Source: a bacterium (lineage in GTDB: Bacteria; Elusimicrobiota; Elusimicrobia; Elusimicrobiales; UBA9959). Taken from it: a stretch of DNA of 5,352 nucleotides. The stretch spans positions 1-5,352 of the forward strand of contig JAKAMO010000155.1 of NCBI GenBank assembly GCA_021812825.1, in the 5' to 3' direction. The number at the start of each line of letters is the position of its first letter. Position 1 is the stretch's first letter. A program made the position numbers and the translations under genes. The notes below the pieces were generated by a model. That model was not told the origin of the DNA. It searched no databases and saw nothing but the letters and a program-made list of their open reading frames with translations. Shown here in pieces: positions 1-5,280 of the stretch.

Positions 1-66
1 CGGGGCGGGCGAGCCCGGCAGGGCCTGCAGCCTGCCCTTGCCCTCTCCCACCGGCTGCACTATGAT
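1..66 (-). other. Downstream flank, possible start of a further gene running off the window
   Basis: After the lipoprotein stop codon the minus strand stays open to the window edge in the same frame. A GTG at 60-58 could start a partial gene of 20 codons (VQPVGEGKGRLQALPG...), 19 of which end in G or C, as in the neighbouring genes. The only purine-rich run upstream (GAGGGG) lies about 15 nt from the GTG, too far for a normal ribosome binding site. An imperfect GC-rich hairpin (17-22 with 31-36, loop 23-30) lies here, but no T-run follows it on either strand, so I do not call a terminator. Too little sequence is present to name a product. Confidence 0.25.
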
Positions 67-654
67 CTAGCGTATCCCCTCGGGAAAAGCGAGGAACCCG
101 GTGTCCATGTTGTAGTAGATCCGGAAAGGCGTCTCCTTGACCTGCGGCTCGTAGGCCTTGCCCAGGTTCAGCTTCTGCTGGTCCCAGCCGGGATTGTAGA
201 CGAGCTTTCCGCGCACGTCCACCTCGTTGTCCTTCACCGGGAGCGAGAAATGTATCTTGTACAGGCCCATAGTGTCGCTGATGCCGGGCGCGAAGGAAAG
301 GTTTATAGCCGAATTCGCGTTCTCTTCCAGCGGCAGCTCCCCGCCCACGCCTCCGCCCTCGCCGCCGGCCTTGTTGCCGGTGTCGGGCATGACCTTCACG
401 GTCACGCCTTCGATGGGATTGCCCTGGTAATCCGTCACCACGCCCTGTATGTTGCCCTCCAGGAACAGCCCCATCTTCGTGGTGGAGAAGAACAGGAACT
501 CTCGCTTGCCGGTGACCTTCTTGGTGAGCGACAGGTCGCCTACGCGCTGGTCCGAGAAATCCACCACGTTGAGCCGCTTGAGGCCGCCCATGCAGCCCGT
601 CAGGGGGGCCGCCAGCAGAGCGAGCGCGAGTATCTTGATAGCGTGTCTGTTCAT
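67..654 (-). CDS. Lipoprotein with a carboxypeptidase-regulatory-like beta domain, last visible gene of the stator operon
   Basis: This 195-residue protein has a classic lipoprotein signal: a basic n-region (MNRHAIK), a hydrophobic core at residues 8-17 and a lipobox LTGC with Cys21 as the lipidated residue. Residue +2 is Met, not Asp, so by the enterobacterial rule it would not be retained in the inner membrane; that rule may not hold here. Residues 66-90 (EGNIQGVVTDYQGNPIEGVT and following) match the start of carboxypeptidase-regulatory-like/TonB-plug-like beta-sandwich domains. The stretch around 127-140 (DTMGLYKIHFSLPV) looks like a later strand of the same fold. A Gly-rich insertion (97-105) interrupts the domain. 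It begins 15 nt after the motB stop and has a good ribosome binding site. No enzymatic motif is visible. A role as an envelope or motor accessory is inferred from operon position only. The fold assignment is moderately sure; the function is unknown. Confidence 0.85.
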   Translation of the reverse strand: MNRHAIKILALALLAAPLTGCMGGLKRLNVVDFSDQRVGDLSLTKKVTGKREFLFFSTTKMGLFLEGNIQGVVTDYQGNPIEGVTVKVMPDTGNKAGGEGGGVGGELPLEENANSAINLSFAPGISDTMGLYKIHFSLPVKDNEVDVRGKLVYNPGWDQQKLNLGKAYEPQVKETPFRIYYNMDTGFLAFPEGIR

Positions 655-660
655 ATAAGA

Positions 661-667
661 CTTTCCT
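661..667 (-). promoter_or_regulatory. Ribosome binding site of the lipoprotein gene
   Basis: The minus strand reads AGGAAAG, then 6 nt, then ATG at 654-652. This is the only textbook Shine-Dalgarno sequence among the five genes here, and it shows that the organism does use anti-SD pairing. That makes the absence of such a site before flbD and the coiled-coil gene meaningful. Confidence 0.75.
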
Positions 668-669
668 GC

Positions 670-1446
670 TCAGGGGCCGGGCTCGGCCGGGGCGTCTCCG
701 GCGGGGGCGGGCGTCTCCGGGGCCTGCGCCTCCGGCGCGGCCGGCGCTCCGCCCTCCGGCGGAGGCGGCGCCTTCTCCGCGGCGGCGGGGGCGGCCTTGC
801 CCTTCTCTCCCGGGGGACCGGTGGGGTCGGGGTAGGGGTTGTTCTTGATGAAGAAGACCACCCTGCGGTTCTTCTTGCGGTCGGCTTCCGTGTCGTTGGG
901 CACTATGGGGTGGTATTCACCGTACCCCACGGCCGCCAGGTGCTTGGGCGGGAAATTATCGGCGAGCAGGGATTTCACCACGCTGGTGGCGCGGGCCGTG
1001 GACAACTCCCAGTTGGAATCGTACTGTTTGGTCCTGATCGGGATGTTGTCGGTGTGGCCTTCCACCACGATATCGTGCTTCTCGGCCAGCTTGAAGAGTA
1101 TAGGGCTCAGCTTGGCCATCTGCTCGGTCATCTGCGGGGTCAGCTCGGCGCTGCCGCTCTGGAAGAAGGCCACCTGGCTCTGCTCCTCCAGCGTGATGCG
1201 CATGCCTTCCTTGTCCATCTGCACCTGGCCCACCATCTTGCCCTGGTCTATCATGTCCTGCACTTCCTGCTGGGCCTTCTGCATGTCCTTGTTCAAGGCG
1301 GCGGACAGGGCGTACAGGATGACGAAGAAGCAGACCAGCTCCGTCATCAGGTCGGCGTAGTTGACCATCCACGGCGGGGCCGGGTGGCCTATAGGGGCCA
1401 CCCTGGAATCGTCCTCGGGGATCATCCCCTTAACTTTGACGGCCAT
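670..1446 (-). CDS. motB: Flagellar motor stator protein MotB (OmpA-type peptidoglycan-binding)
   Basis: MotB anchors the stator to the cell wall and supplies the ion-carrying aspartate. Of its 258 residues, 1-25 are cytoplasmic and about 26-50 form one transmembrane helix (WMVNYADLMTELVCFFVILY). Asp32 sits in the YADLMT motif and matches the essential Asp of E. coli MotB. Residues 52-68 are a polar, amphipathic stretch in the place of the plug that seals unassembled stators. The OmpA-like domain spans roughly 90-200, with GHTDN (Asp133), NWELSTARA (Arg152), VGYGEYHP and NRRVVFFI; Asp133 and Arg152 are the expected peptidoglycan contacts. The tail from 203 is Pro/Ala/Glu-rich and probably disordered. 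Glu36 and Cys39 inside the membrane helix differ from the usual hydrophobic residues. The start follows the motA stop by 3 nt with no nearby SD, suggesting translational coupling; Met8 is an alternative start. The ion (H+ or Na+) cannot be read with confidence. Confidence 0.95.
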   Translation of the reverse strand: MAVKVKGMIPEDDSRVAPIGHPAPPWMVNYADLMTELVCFFVILYALSAALNKDMQKAQQEVQDMIDQGKMVGQVQMDKEGMRITLEEQSQVAFFQSGSAELTPQMTEQMAKLSPILFKLAEKHDIVVEGHTDNIPIRTKQYDSNWELSTARATSVVKSLLADNFPPKHLAAVGYGEYHPIVPNDTEADRKKNRRVVFFIKNNPYPDPTGPPGEKGKAAPAAAEKAPPPPEGGAPAAPEAQAPETPAPAGDAPAEPGP

Positions 1447-1449
1447 AAG

Positions 1450-2235
1450 TTAAGCGGCGGCTTCCTTCTTCACCGCCTTGCGCTTCTCGGGCTCAAGGTA
1501 GGCCTTCAGGTTGGCCTCCACCACGCTGGGCGTAGCGCCGCTCTGCAGCAGCAGCACCCCGCGGATGATGATCTCCTTTACGAACAGCTCCTCCTCGGAA
1601 CGGTGCTTGAGCTTGCCGGCCATAGGCAGGAAAAGCCAGTAGCCCGAGCCCAGGCCGAAGAACGCGGCCGCCAGCGCCAGGGCCATGCGGCGCGGCACCT
1701 GGGCCACGTCGTCGATGGAGGAGAGCATCAGGATCATGCCGAGCACGGTGCCGATGATGCCGAACGCCGGGGCGTAGGTGCCCAGCGCGTTGAAGATCTC
1801 GCGGCCCGCCTTGTGGCGCTCGCGGATGAAGTCCAGCTCGGTCTCGAGCATGTTCCGGATGAACTCGTGGTCGGCGCCGTCGATCACCAGCTGCACGCCG
1901 CGCTTCAGGAAATCGTTGTCGATGGCCTTGGCGTCGGCCTCCAGCGCCAGGAAGCCCTCGCGCTTGGCCTTCTGCGAGAGGGAGACGAAGGTGGAGACCA
2001 GCTTGGAGGTGTCCTCGCCCTTGGAAGCCATGACCTTCTTGAGGACCTTGCCGACGCTTATCACCGAGGAGAGCGGGAAGTTGACCAGCAGCGCGCAGAA
2101 AGTGCCGCCCATGACGATCAGGAAGGCCTCCACGTTCAGGAACGGCTTGAAGCCCGCCATGCCCTCGCCCAGGTAGACCGAGACCACGACGAAGCCGAAA
2201 AAGACCACTATGCCGGTCAGCGTTGCTATGTCCAT
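1450..2235 (-). CDS. motA: Flagellar motor stator protein MotA (MotA/PomA family)
   Basis: MotA is the inner-membrane stator subunit that surrounds MotB and turns the rotor through contacts with FliG. Its 261 residues show the family layout: TM1 about 3-22, TM2 about 34-54, a large cytoplasmic loop 55-147, TM3 about 150-174 and TM4 about 185-205. The loop carries the KREGFLALE motif, in which Arg92 and Glu99 correspond to the charged residues that contact FliG. TM3 has YAPAFGIIGTVLGMILML with conserved Pro156, and TM4 ends in GYWLFLPMAGKL with conserved Pro204. Length is normal, closer to the PomA/Bacillus type than to the longer E. coli MotA. It starts 15 nt after the flbD stop; a weak AAGGGA, overlapping that stop, lies 11 nt upstream of the ATG. 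The next gene is motB, 3 nt away, as expected for a co-produced stator pair. Confidence 0.95.
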   Translation of the reverse strand: MDIATLTGIVVFFGFVVVSVYLGEGMAGFKPFLNVEAFLIVMGGTFCALLVNFPLSSVISVGKVLKKVMASKGEDTSKLVSTFVSLSQKAKREGFLALEADAKAIDNDFLKRGVQLVIDGADHEFIRNMLETELDFIRERHKAGREIFNALGTYAPAFGIIGTVLGMILMLSSIDDVAQVPRRMALALAAAFFGLGSGYWLFLPMAGKLKHRSEEELFVKEIIIRGVLLLQSGATPSVVEANLKAYLEPEKRKAVKKEAAA

Positions 2236-2250
2236 AAGCCGATGAGTCCC

Positions 2251-2475
2251 TTATTTCTTCTCGTAGCCTTCGAGCGGGTTGACGCATTTCCGCTCGGAAT
2301 AGACCTTCTTCTTGTACTCCACGACCAGCGCTATCACCTCGTCGACTGGGTTCTTCACCAGGAACCGGTTGCCGGTGGCCAGGTTGATCACGGTGTCCGG
2401 GGCGGATTCCACGCTCTCTATGAGCTCGGCGTTGACCACCACCGTGGCGCCGTTGAGTTTCTGCAGCTTGATCAT
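2251..2475 (-). CDS. flbD: FlbD/SwrD-family flagellar protein
   Basis: This small 74-residue protein matches the FlbD family from end to end: MIKLQKLNG at the start, then NAELIESVE, PDTVINLATG and a C-terminal VDEVIALVVEYKKK helix. The Bacillus subtilis member, SwrD, is needed for full flagellar torque and acts through the stator, which fits its place directly ahead of motA. It is unrelated to the Caulobacter transcription factor also called FlbD. There is no signal peptide or membrane segment, so it is probably cytoplasmic. The start is secure because the family begins at this Met. No Shine-Dalgarno sequence precedes it; a TATAAT box ends only 7 nt before the ATG, so the message is probably leaderless. 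It is the first gene of the four-gene operon. Confidence 0.93.
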   Translation of the reverse strand: MIKLQKLNGATVVVNAELIESVESAPDTVINLATGNRFLVKNPVDEVIALVVEYKKKVYSERKCVNPLEGYEKK

Positions 2476-2482
2476 CGTAGTA

Positions 2483-2510
2483 ATTATACTTTAATTGAAA
2501 TACGGGACAA
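2483..2510 (-). promoter_or_regulatory. Sigma-70-type promoter of the flbD-motA-motB-lipoprotein operon
   Basis: On the minus strand, a -35 element TTGTCC (2510-2505, 4 of 6 to consensus) is followed by a 16-nt AT-rich spacer and a perfect -10 TATAAT (2488-2483). Transcription would start about 7 nt further on, at 2475-2477, on or just before the flbD ATG (2475-2473). I see no sigma-28 or sigma-54 promoter ahead of these motor genes, so they appear to use the housekeeping factor from this site. Confidence 0.7.
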
Positions 2511-2548
2511 GGCGGCGGAAACGCGCGTTCCCCCGCCCTGCCGCCGCC
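2511..2548 (-). repeat. GC-rich inverted repeat between the coiled-coil gene and flbD
   Basis: The 8-bp arms GGCGGCGG (2511-2518) and CCGCCGCC (2541-2548) are perfect complements around a 22-nt loop, which itself holds the palindrome AACGCGCGTT (2520-2529). A second short palindrome, CCCCGCGGGG, lies at 2547-2556 just after the coiled-coil stop. The hairpin could end transcription from the coiled-coil gene, but no T-run follows it. Its right arm directly abuts the -35 box of the flbD promoter, so an operator role is also possible. The function is not settled. Confidence 0.45.
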
Positions 2549-2558
2549 CCGCGGGGTA

Positions 2559-5018
2559 TTACTGAGGCTTCTCCTCTTTCTTGCCCTTCAGCGCCCACTT
2601 AAGCCTGGAAGCCACGGAGGCCTCCATGTCCTTGTAGCGCCGCACCTCGGCGGAAAGCTCTTCCATGCGGGCGGAGAGGTCGGCCGCCTGGGCGTCGGCC
2701 GCGGCCTGTATGGCGGCGGCGTTGGAGCTCTCGTTCTCCAGCTGGACGGCGGCCTCCTGGGCCGCGAGCTCCATCTGCTGGACCTTCTGCTTGAGGAAAA
2801 GCACCTCGGACTCGAAACGGGCGCGGTTCTCGCTCTCTATGCGCAGGCTCTCGGCCTGGGCCTTGAGGTCCTCGGCGGCCTTGGCGGCCCCGGAGGAGGC
2901 GGAGGCGGAAAGCTCGGCCAGCCTCGCCTCCATGGTGGAAAATTTCTCGCGCAGCGCGGCCAGCTCGGCGGAGGTCTTCTGGCGCTCCTCCTCGGCCTCG
3001 CGGGCGGTCCGCTGGGCGTTCTCTTCCCTTACCACTGCCTCGGCGCGGCGGGCCTCGGCCTTCTCGGCCTGCTCGTCGCGGCGCTTGGCCTCGGCTTCGG
3101 CGCGGGCGAGGCGCTCCTCGAAATCCTTGCTGCGGGCCGACATGGTCTTCTCGAAGACCGCGGCTTCGGCGGCCAGGCGGCGATTCTCTGCCTCCAGGCG
3201 GACGATCGCGTCGGCGGAGGAGGAGGCGGAGGCGCGGGCCTCGTGCAGCTCGGAGGCGTGCGAGGCCTCCAGCTGCTTCCTGACCGCGGACTTCTCCTCT
3301 TCCAGCGCGGACTCGTACTGCATCCTGAGCTGGGACACCCGCGAATCGAACTCGGCCTGGCGCTCGGCGGCCAGGCGCGCGAGCTCGCCCTGGTGCTCGC
3401 CGGAGATCTTGGCCACGGCGGCCTGATGGGCCGCGGCTGCCCTGGCGGCCTCCTCGCGGCGGGCGGCTTCCAGGCGGGACACCTCGGCCTGGTGGGCCGC
3501 GGCCGCCTGCGCCAGCTCCTGCTGGTGCACGGCGGACAGGCGGGCCTGCTCCTCCTGGTGCAGTCGGGCGGCCTCGGCCATCTCTTCGGAATGCTTGGCG
3601 CCCATCTCGACGGCGTAGCCGTTCTTGATCCTGTTTATCTCGGACTTCGCGGCCGCGGCCTGCGAGTCGAGCTCCTGCTGGTGGGCGGCCTTGATGCCGT
3701 CAAGCTCGGCCTTGAGCTTGCGCATCTCCTCCACCTGGCCGGCCATGGTCTGGGCGAGCTGCATCTTCTCCATCTTCAGCTGGCCGCGCTCCTTCTCGAG
3801 CACGGCGTTGATGGCCTGCACGCGGGAGACGAAGCCCTTAAGCTTCATCAGCTCCGATATCGCGCGGACCTTCTCGCCGGACACGTCGGCAATGATCTTT
3901 TCCTTCTCCTGCAGCTGGGCCTCGAAGCGCTCGGCCTCCTTGCGCAGGGCGTCGTTCATCTCGGAATTCTTGCGGTCGGCTATGGAGCCGAGGTCGGCCT
4001 GCAGGCGCCCTATCTCGCCCTGCAGCTTCTCGATCTCGGCGGAATGCTTCTCGGAGGAGTGCCTGGCCTCCATGCGGGCGGTCTCCTCGCGGGCCTTCAG
4101 CGAGGCGTTCTCGGACTTCACCTCGGCGATCTCCCGTTCCTTCTCGGGGATCATCTTGATATAGGATTCTATGGACGCCTTCTCGCGGTCGGCGCGGGCC
4201 GCCTCGTCGCGCAGCTTGGCCAGCTCGCGCTCCGACATGGTCTTCTCCATGGAACGCTCCATGGACACCTTGCGGTACTCGTCCTCCAGGTCGCGCAGCT
4301 TCTCGGCCGCGGACTTGAGCGAGCGTATCGTCTCTTCGCGGGAGATGATCTCCTTCTGCCACTGGGCCTTCTCGTCCAGCCAGCGGCGCTCCATCTCCTG
4401 CAGGCGGTAGATGAAATGGCTCTCTACGTCCTTGCCCTGGACCTCGCGCTCGGCCATCTGGTTCTTGAGCGTGGTCATCCAGGTCTCGCGCTCCTGCGCG
4501 AGGCGGGTCTCCAGCTCCTTGATCTTGCTCTTGAGGGTGAGGCGCTCCTCCTCGACCTCGTGGTCGCGGCGGTCGCGGCGCATCTTCTCCTGGATGTCCT
4601 TCAGCGAGGACTCCACGCGGGAGGAAAGGGCCTCGTCCTGCTGGTTCTTCAGCGTGGCGAGCAGGGCCTTCTCCTTCTCCTGCGAGAGGAGCTTCTCCAT
4701 GTCGTTGATCTTCTTCTCCAGCCTGTCCTTCTCCTCCTGCAGGCGGCGCGCCTCGGCGTCGTCCTTCTGCGGGGCGGCGGCCTGCTGCGGCGCGGGCTGC
4801 GCGGCGAAGCCGCCGGGGGCCATGGGCTGGAAGGCGGCCGGCGCGGCTCCGGGGAAAGAGGGCAGGGACGGCATGGAAGGCAGGCCGGGCTTTCCTCCGG
4901 GAGGCGGCGGCAGGCCGGGCTTCATCGCTCCCGGGGGGAGCGGCGGCATGCCAGGCGGCTTCGGCAGTTTGTTGTCCTTGTCGTCCATATTGAACATCGC
5001 GCCTAAAGCTGGTATCAC
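2559..5018 (-). CDS. Large coiled-coil protein with proline-rich N-terminus, function unknown
   Basis: I do not recognise this 819-residue protein. Residues 11-84 are rich in Pro, Gly, Met and Ala (PPGMPPLPPG, GLPPPPGGKPG) and look disordered. From about 85 to 800 nearly everything is charged, Ala/Leu-rich helix typical of coiled coil. QE[KR]E...TLKNQ occurs twice (113-126 and 175-187), and Trp residues 180, 213 and 220 mark an early subregion. Residues 473-560 are eight hendecads. The tail (SRLKWALKGKKEEKPQ) is basic and amphipathic. There is no signal peptide, membrane segment, Walker motif or catalytic motif, so it is not an SMC ATPase; a cytoplasmic scaffold or filament-forming protein is the simplest reading. 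The start is uncertain: GTG 5018 lies 6 nt after a -10-like box, while ATG 4997 (Met8) and ATG 4988 (Met11) are alternatives, and none has a good ribosome binding site. It may act with the motor genes downstream, but that is only proximity. Low-complexity sequence will cause spurious homology hits. Confidence 0.88.
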   Translation of the reverse strand: MIPALGAMFNMDDKDNKLPKPPGMPPLPPGAMKPGLPPPPGGKPGLPSMPSLPSFPGAAPAAFQPMAPGGFAAQPAPQQAAAPQKDDAEARRLQEEKDRLEKKINDMEKLLSQEKEKALLATLKNQQDEALSSRVESSLKDIQEKMRRDRRDHEVEEERLTLKSKIKELETRLAQERETWMTTLKNQMAEREVQGKDVESHFIYRLQEMERRWLDEKAQWQKEIISREETIRSLKSAAEKLRDLEDEYRKVSMERSMEKTMSERELAKLRDEAARADREKASIESYIKMIPEKEREIAEVKSENASLKAREETARMEARHSSEKHSAEIEKLQGEIGRLQADLGSIADRKNSEMNDALRKEAERFEAQLQEKEKIIADVSGEKVRAISELMKLKGFVSRVQAINAVLEKERGQLKMEKMQLAQTMAGQVEEMRKLKAELDGIKAAHQQELDSQAAAAKSEINRIKNGYAVEMGAKHSEEMAEAARLHQEEQARLSAVHQQELAQAAAAHQAEVSRLEAARREEAARAAAAHQAAVAKISGEHQGELARLAAERQAEFDSRVSQLRMQYESALEEEKSAVRKQLEASHASELHEARASASSSADAIVRLEAENRRLAAEAAVFEKTMSARSKDFEERLARAEAEAKRRDEQAEKAEARRAEAVVREENAQRTAREAEEERQKTSAELAALREKFSTMEARLAELSASASSGAAKAAEDLKAQAESLRIESENRARFESEVLFLKQKVQQMELAAQEAAVQLENESSNAAAIQAAADAQAADLSARMEELSAEVRRYKDMEASVASRLKWALKGKKEEKPQ
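3339..3602 (-). repeat. Eight degenerate 33-bp tandem repeats coding hendecads in the coiled-coil gene
   Basis: Residues 473-560 divide into eight 11-residue units without a gap: GAKHSEEMAEA, ARLHQEEQARL, SAVHQQELAQA, AAAHQAEVSRL, EAARREEAARA, AAAHQAAVAKI, SGEHQGELARL and AAERQAEFDSR. Position 4 is His in six units and Arg in two, position 5 is Gln in six, and positions 8 and 11 are mostly hydrophobic or small. An 11-residue period gives a straight or right-handed coiled coil rather than the usual left-handed heptad form. The DNA repeats are diverged, suggesting old duplication kept by selection. Confidence 0.8.
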
Positions 5019-5024
5019 GTAAAT

Positions 5025-5053
5025 ATTCTAAAAAAACCCCGTTTCGCTTTGGT
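5025..5053 (-). promoter_or_regulatory. Putative promoter of the coiled-coil gene
   Basis: The minus strand has TAGAAT (5030-5025, 5 of 6 to the -10 consensus) ending 6 nt before the GTG start at 5018. The position 17 nt upstream of the -10 (5053-5048) reads ACCAAA and does not resemble a -35 box, so the call rests on the -10 element, the AT-rich context and the spacing it shares with the flbD promoter. Transcription starting about 7 nt downstream would begin at or next to the GTG. Confidence 0.45.
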
Positions 5054-5077
5054 TACAGACTTATTAACAACTTAAAA
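5049..5077 (+). promoter_or_regulatory. Weak candidate promoter of the structured RNA
   Basis: The plus strand has TTGGTT (5049-5054), a 17-nt spacer and TTAAAA (5072-5077), each only 3 of 6 to the sigma-70 consensus. Initiation would fall near 5084, at the outer edge of the RNA closing stem. The spacing is right but the boxes are poor. TATTAA (5062-5067) is an alternative -10 without a matching -35. Confidence 0.2.
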
Positions 5078-5078
5078 C

Positions 5079-5280
5079 GGCTCTTCCTAGTTTAGCGTGG
5101 GCAATCGCGGTTTGTCTCCCGGGCGCCACGGGGACCGGAACGCAAAACGCGCTCGTCCACACCGTGGCCTCGCTCATCATTCGGGCTCGGCGCTGTGCAA
5201 GCCTCGCCCTCACGAAGGTTTTGCTAACCCGGTCCCCGCGTCGCCCTTAGGCGGCCACCCACGCGATTACCGGAAGAACC
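5079..5280 (+). ncRNA. ssrS: Structured RNA, probable 6S RNA (RNA polymerase regulator)
   Basis: About 200 nt without a convincing ORF folds into one long rod. The outer stem is 5079-5087 with 5272-5280 (8 pairs, one mismatch). After a 7x7 internal loop comes 5095-5101 with 5258-5264 (GCGTGGG/CCCACGC). An asymmetric central bubble follows (5102-5120 against 5247-5257). The terminal arm is built from 5121-5125/5242-5246, 5129-5138/5229-5238 (10 perfect pairs) and 5142-5148/5218-5224 (7 perfect pairs), with small hairpins at its tip. A closing stem, central bubble and terminal stem at this length is the 6S RNA plan; 6S RNA mimics open promoter DNA and holds the housekeeping RNA polymerase holoenzyme. 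CGCC/GGCG (5242-5245/5250-5253) can form an alternative hairpin on the 3' bubble strand. GCGG followed by GTCTCCCGGGCGCC on the 5' side, and GGCGGC just before the closing stem, resemble E. coli 6S. The fold works on either strand; plus is preferred on these grounds. I am sure of the structure, less so of the family. Confidence 0.55.

Noticed and set aside
250..2565. A 771-codon open frame on the plus strand across the stator genes
   Set aside because: It is the antisense shadow of motA, motB and the lipoprotein in GC-rich DNA. Its product is low in complexity (Leu, Gly, His and Arg runs) and matches no family, while the minus strand encodes clear MotA, MotB and FlbD.
3243..5006. A 587-codon open frame on the plus strand opposite the coiled-coil gene
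   Set aside because: The Leu/Gly/His-rich product is what results from reading Glu/Lys/Ala/Gln-rich coiled-coil codons in antisense. It has no start context or motif.
5019..5060. Intrinsic terminator suggested by GGGG followed by seven T on the minus strand
   Set aside because: The only stems possible before the T-run are 4 bp, and the T-run lies at the promoter of the coiled-coil gene, where termination would make little sense.
5079..5280. RNase P RNA or tmRNA as the identity of the structured RNA
   Set aside because: Neither strand shows the RNase P GAGGAAAGTC/ACAGAA blocks nor the tmRNA T-arm GGTTCGAATCC with a CCA end, and the region is too short for either.
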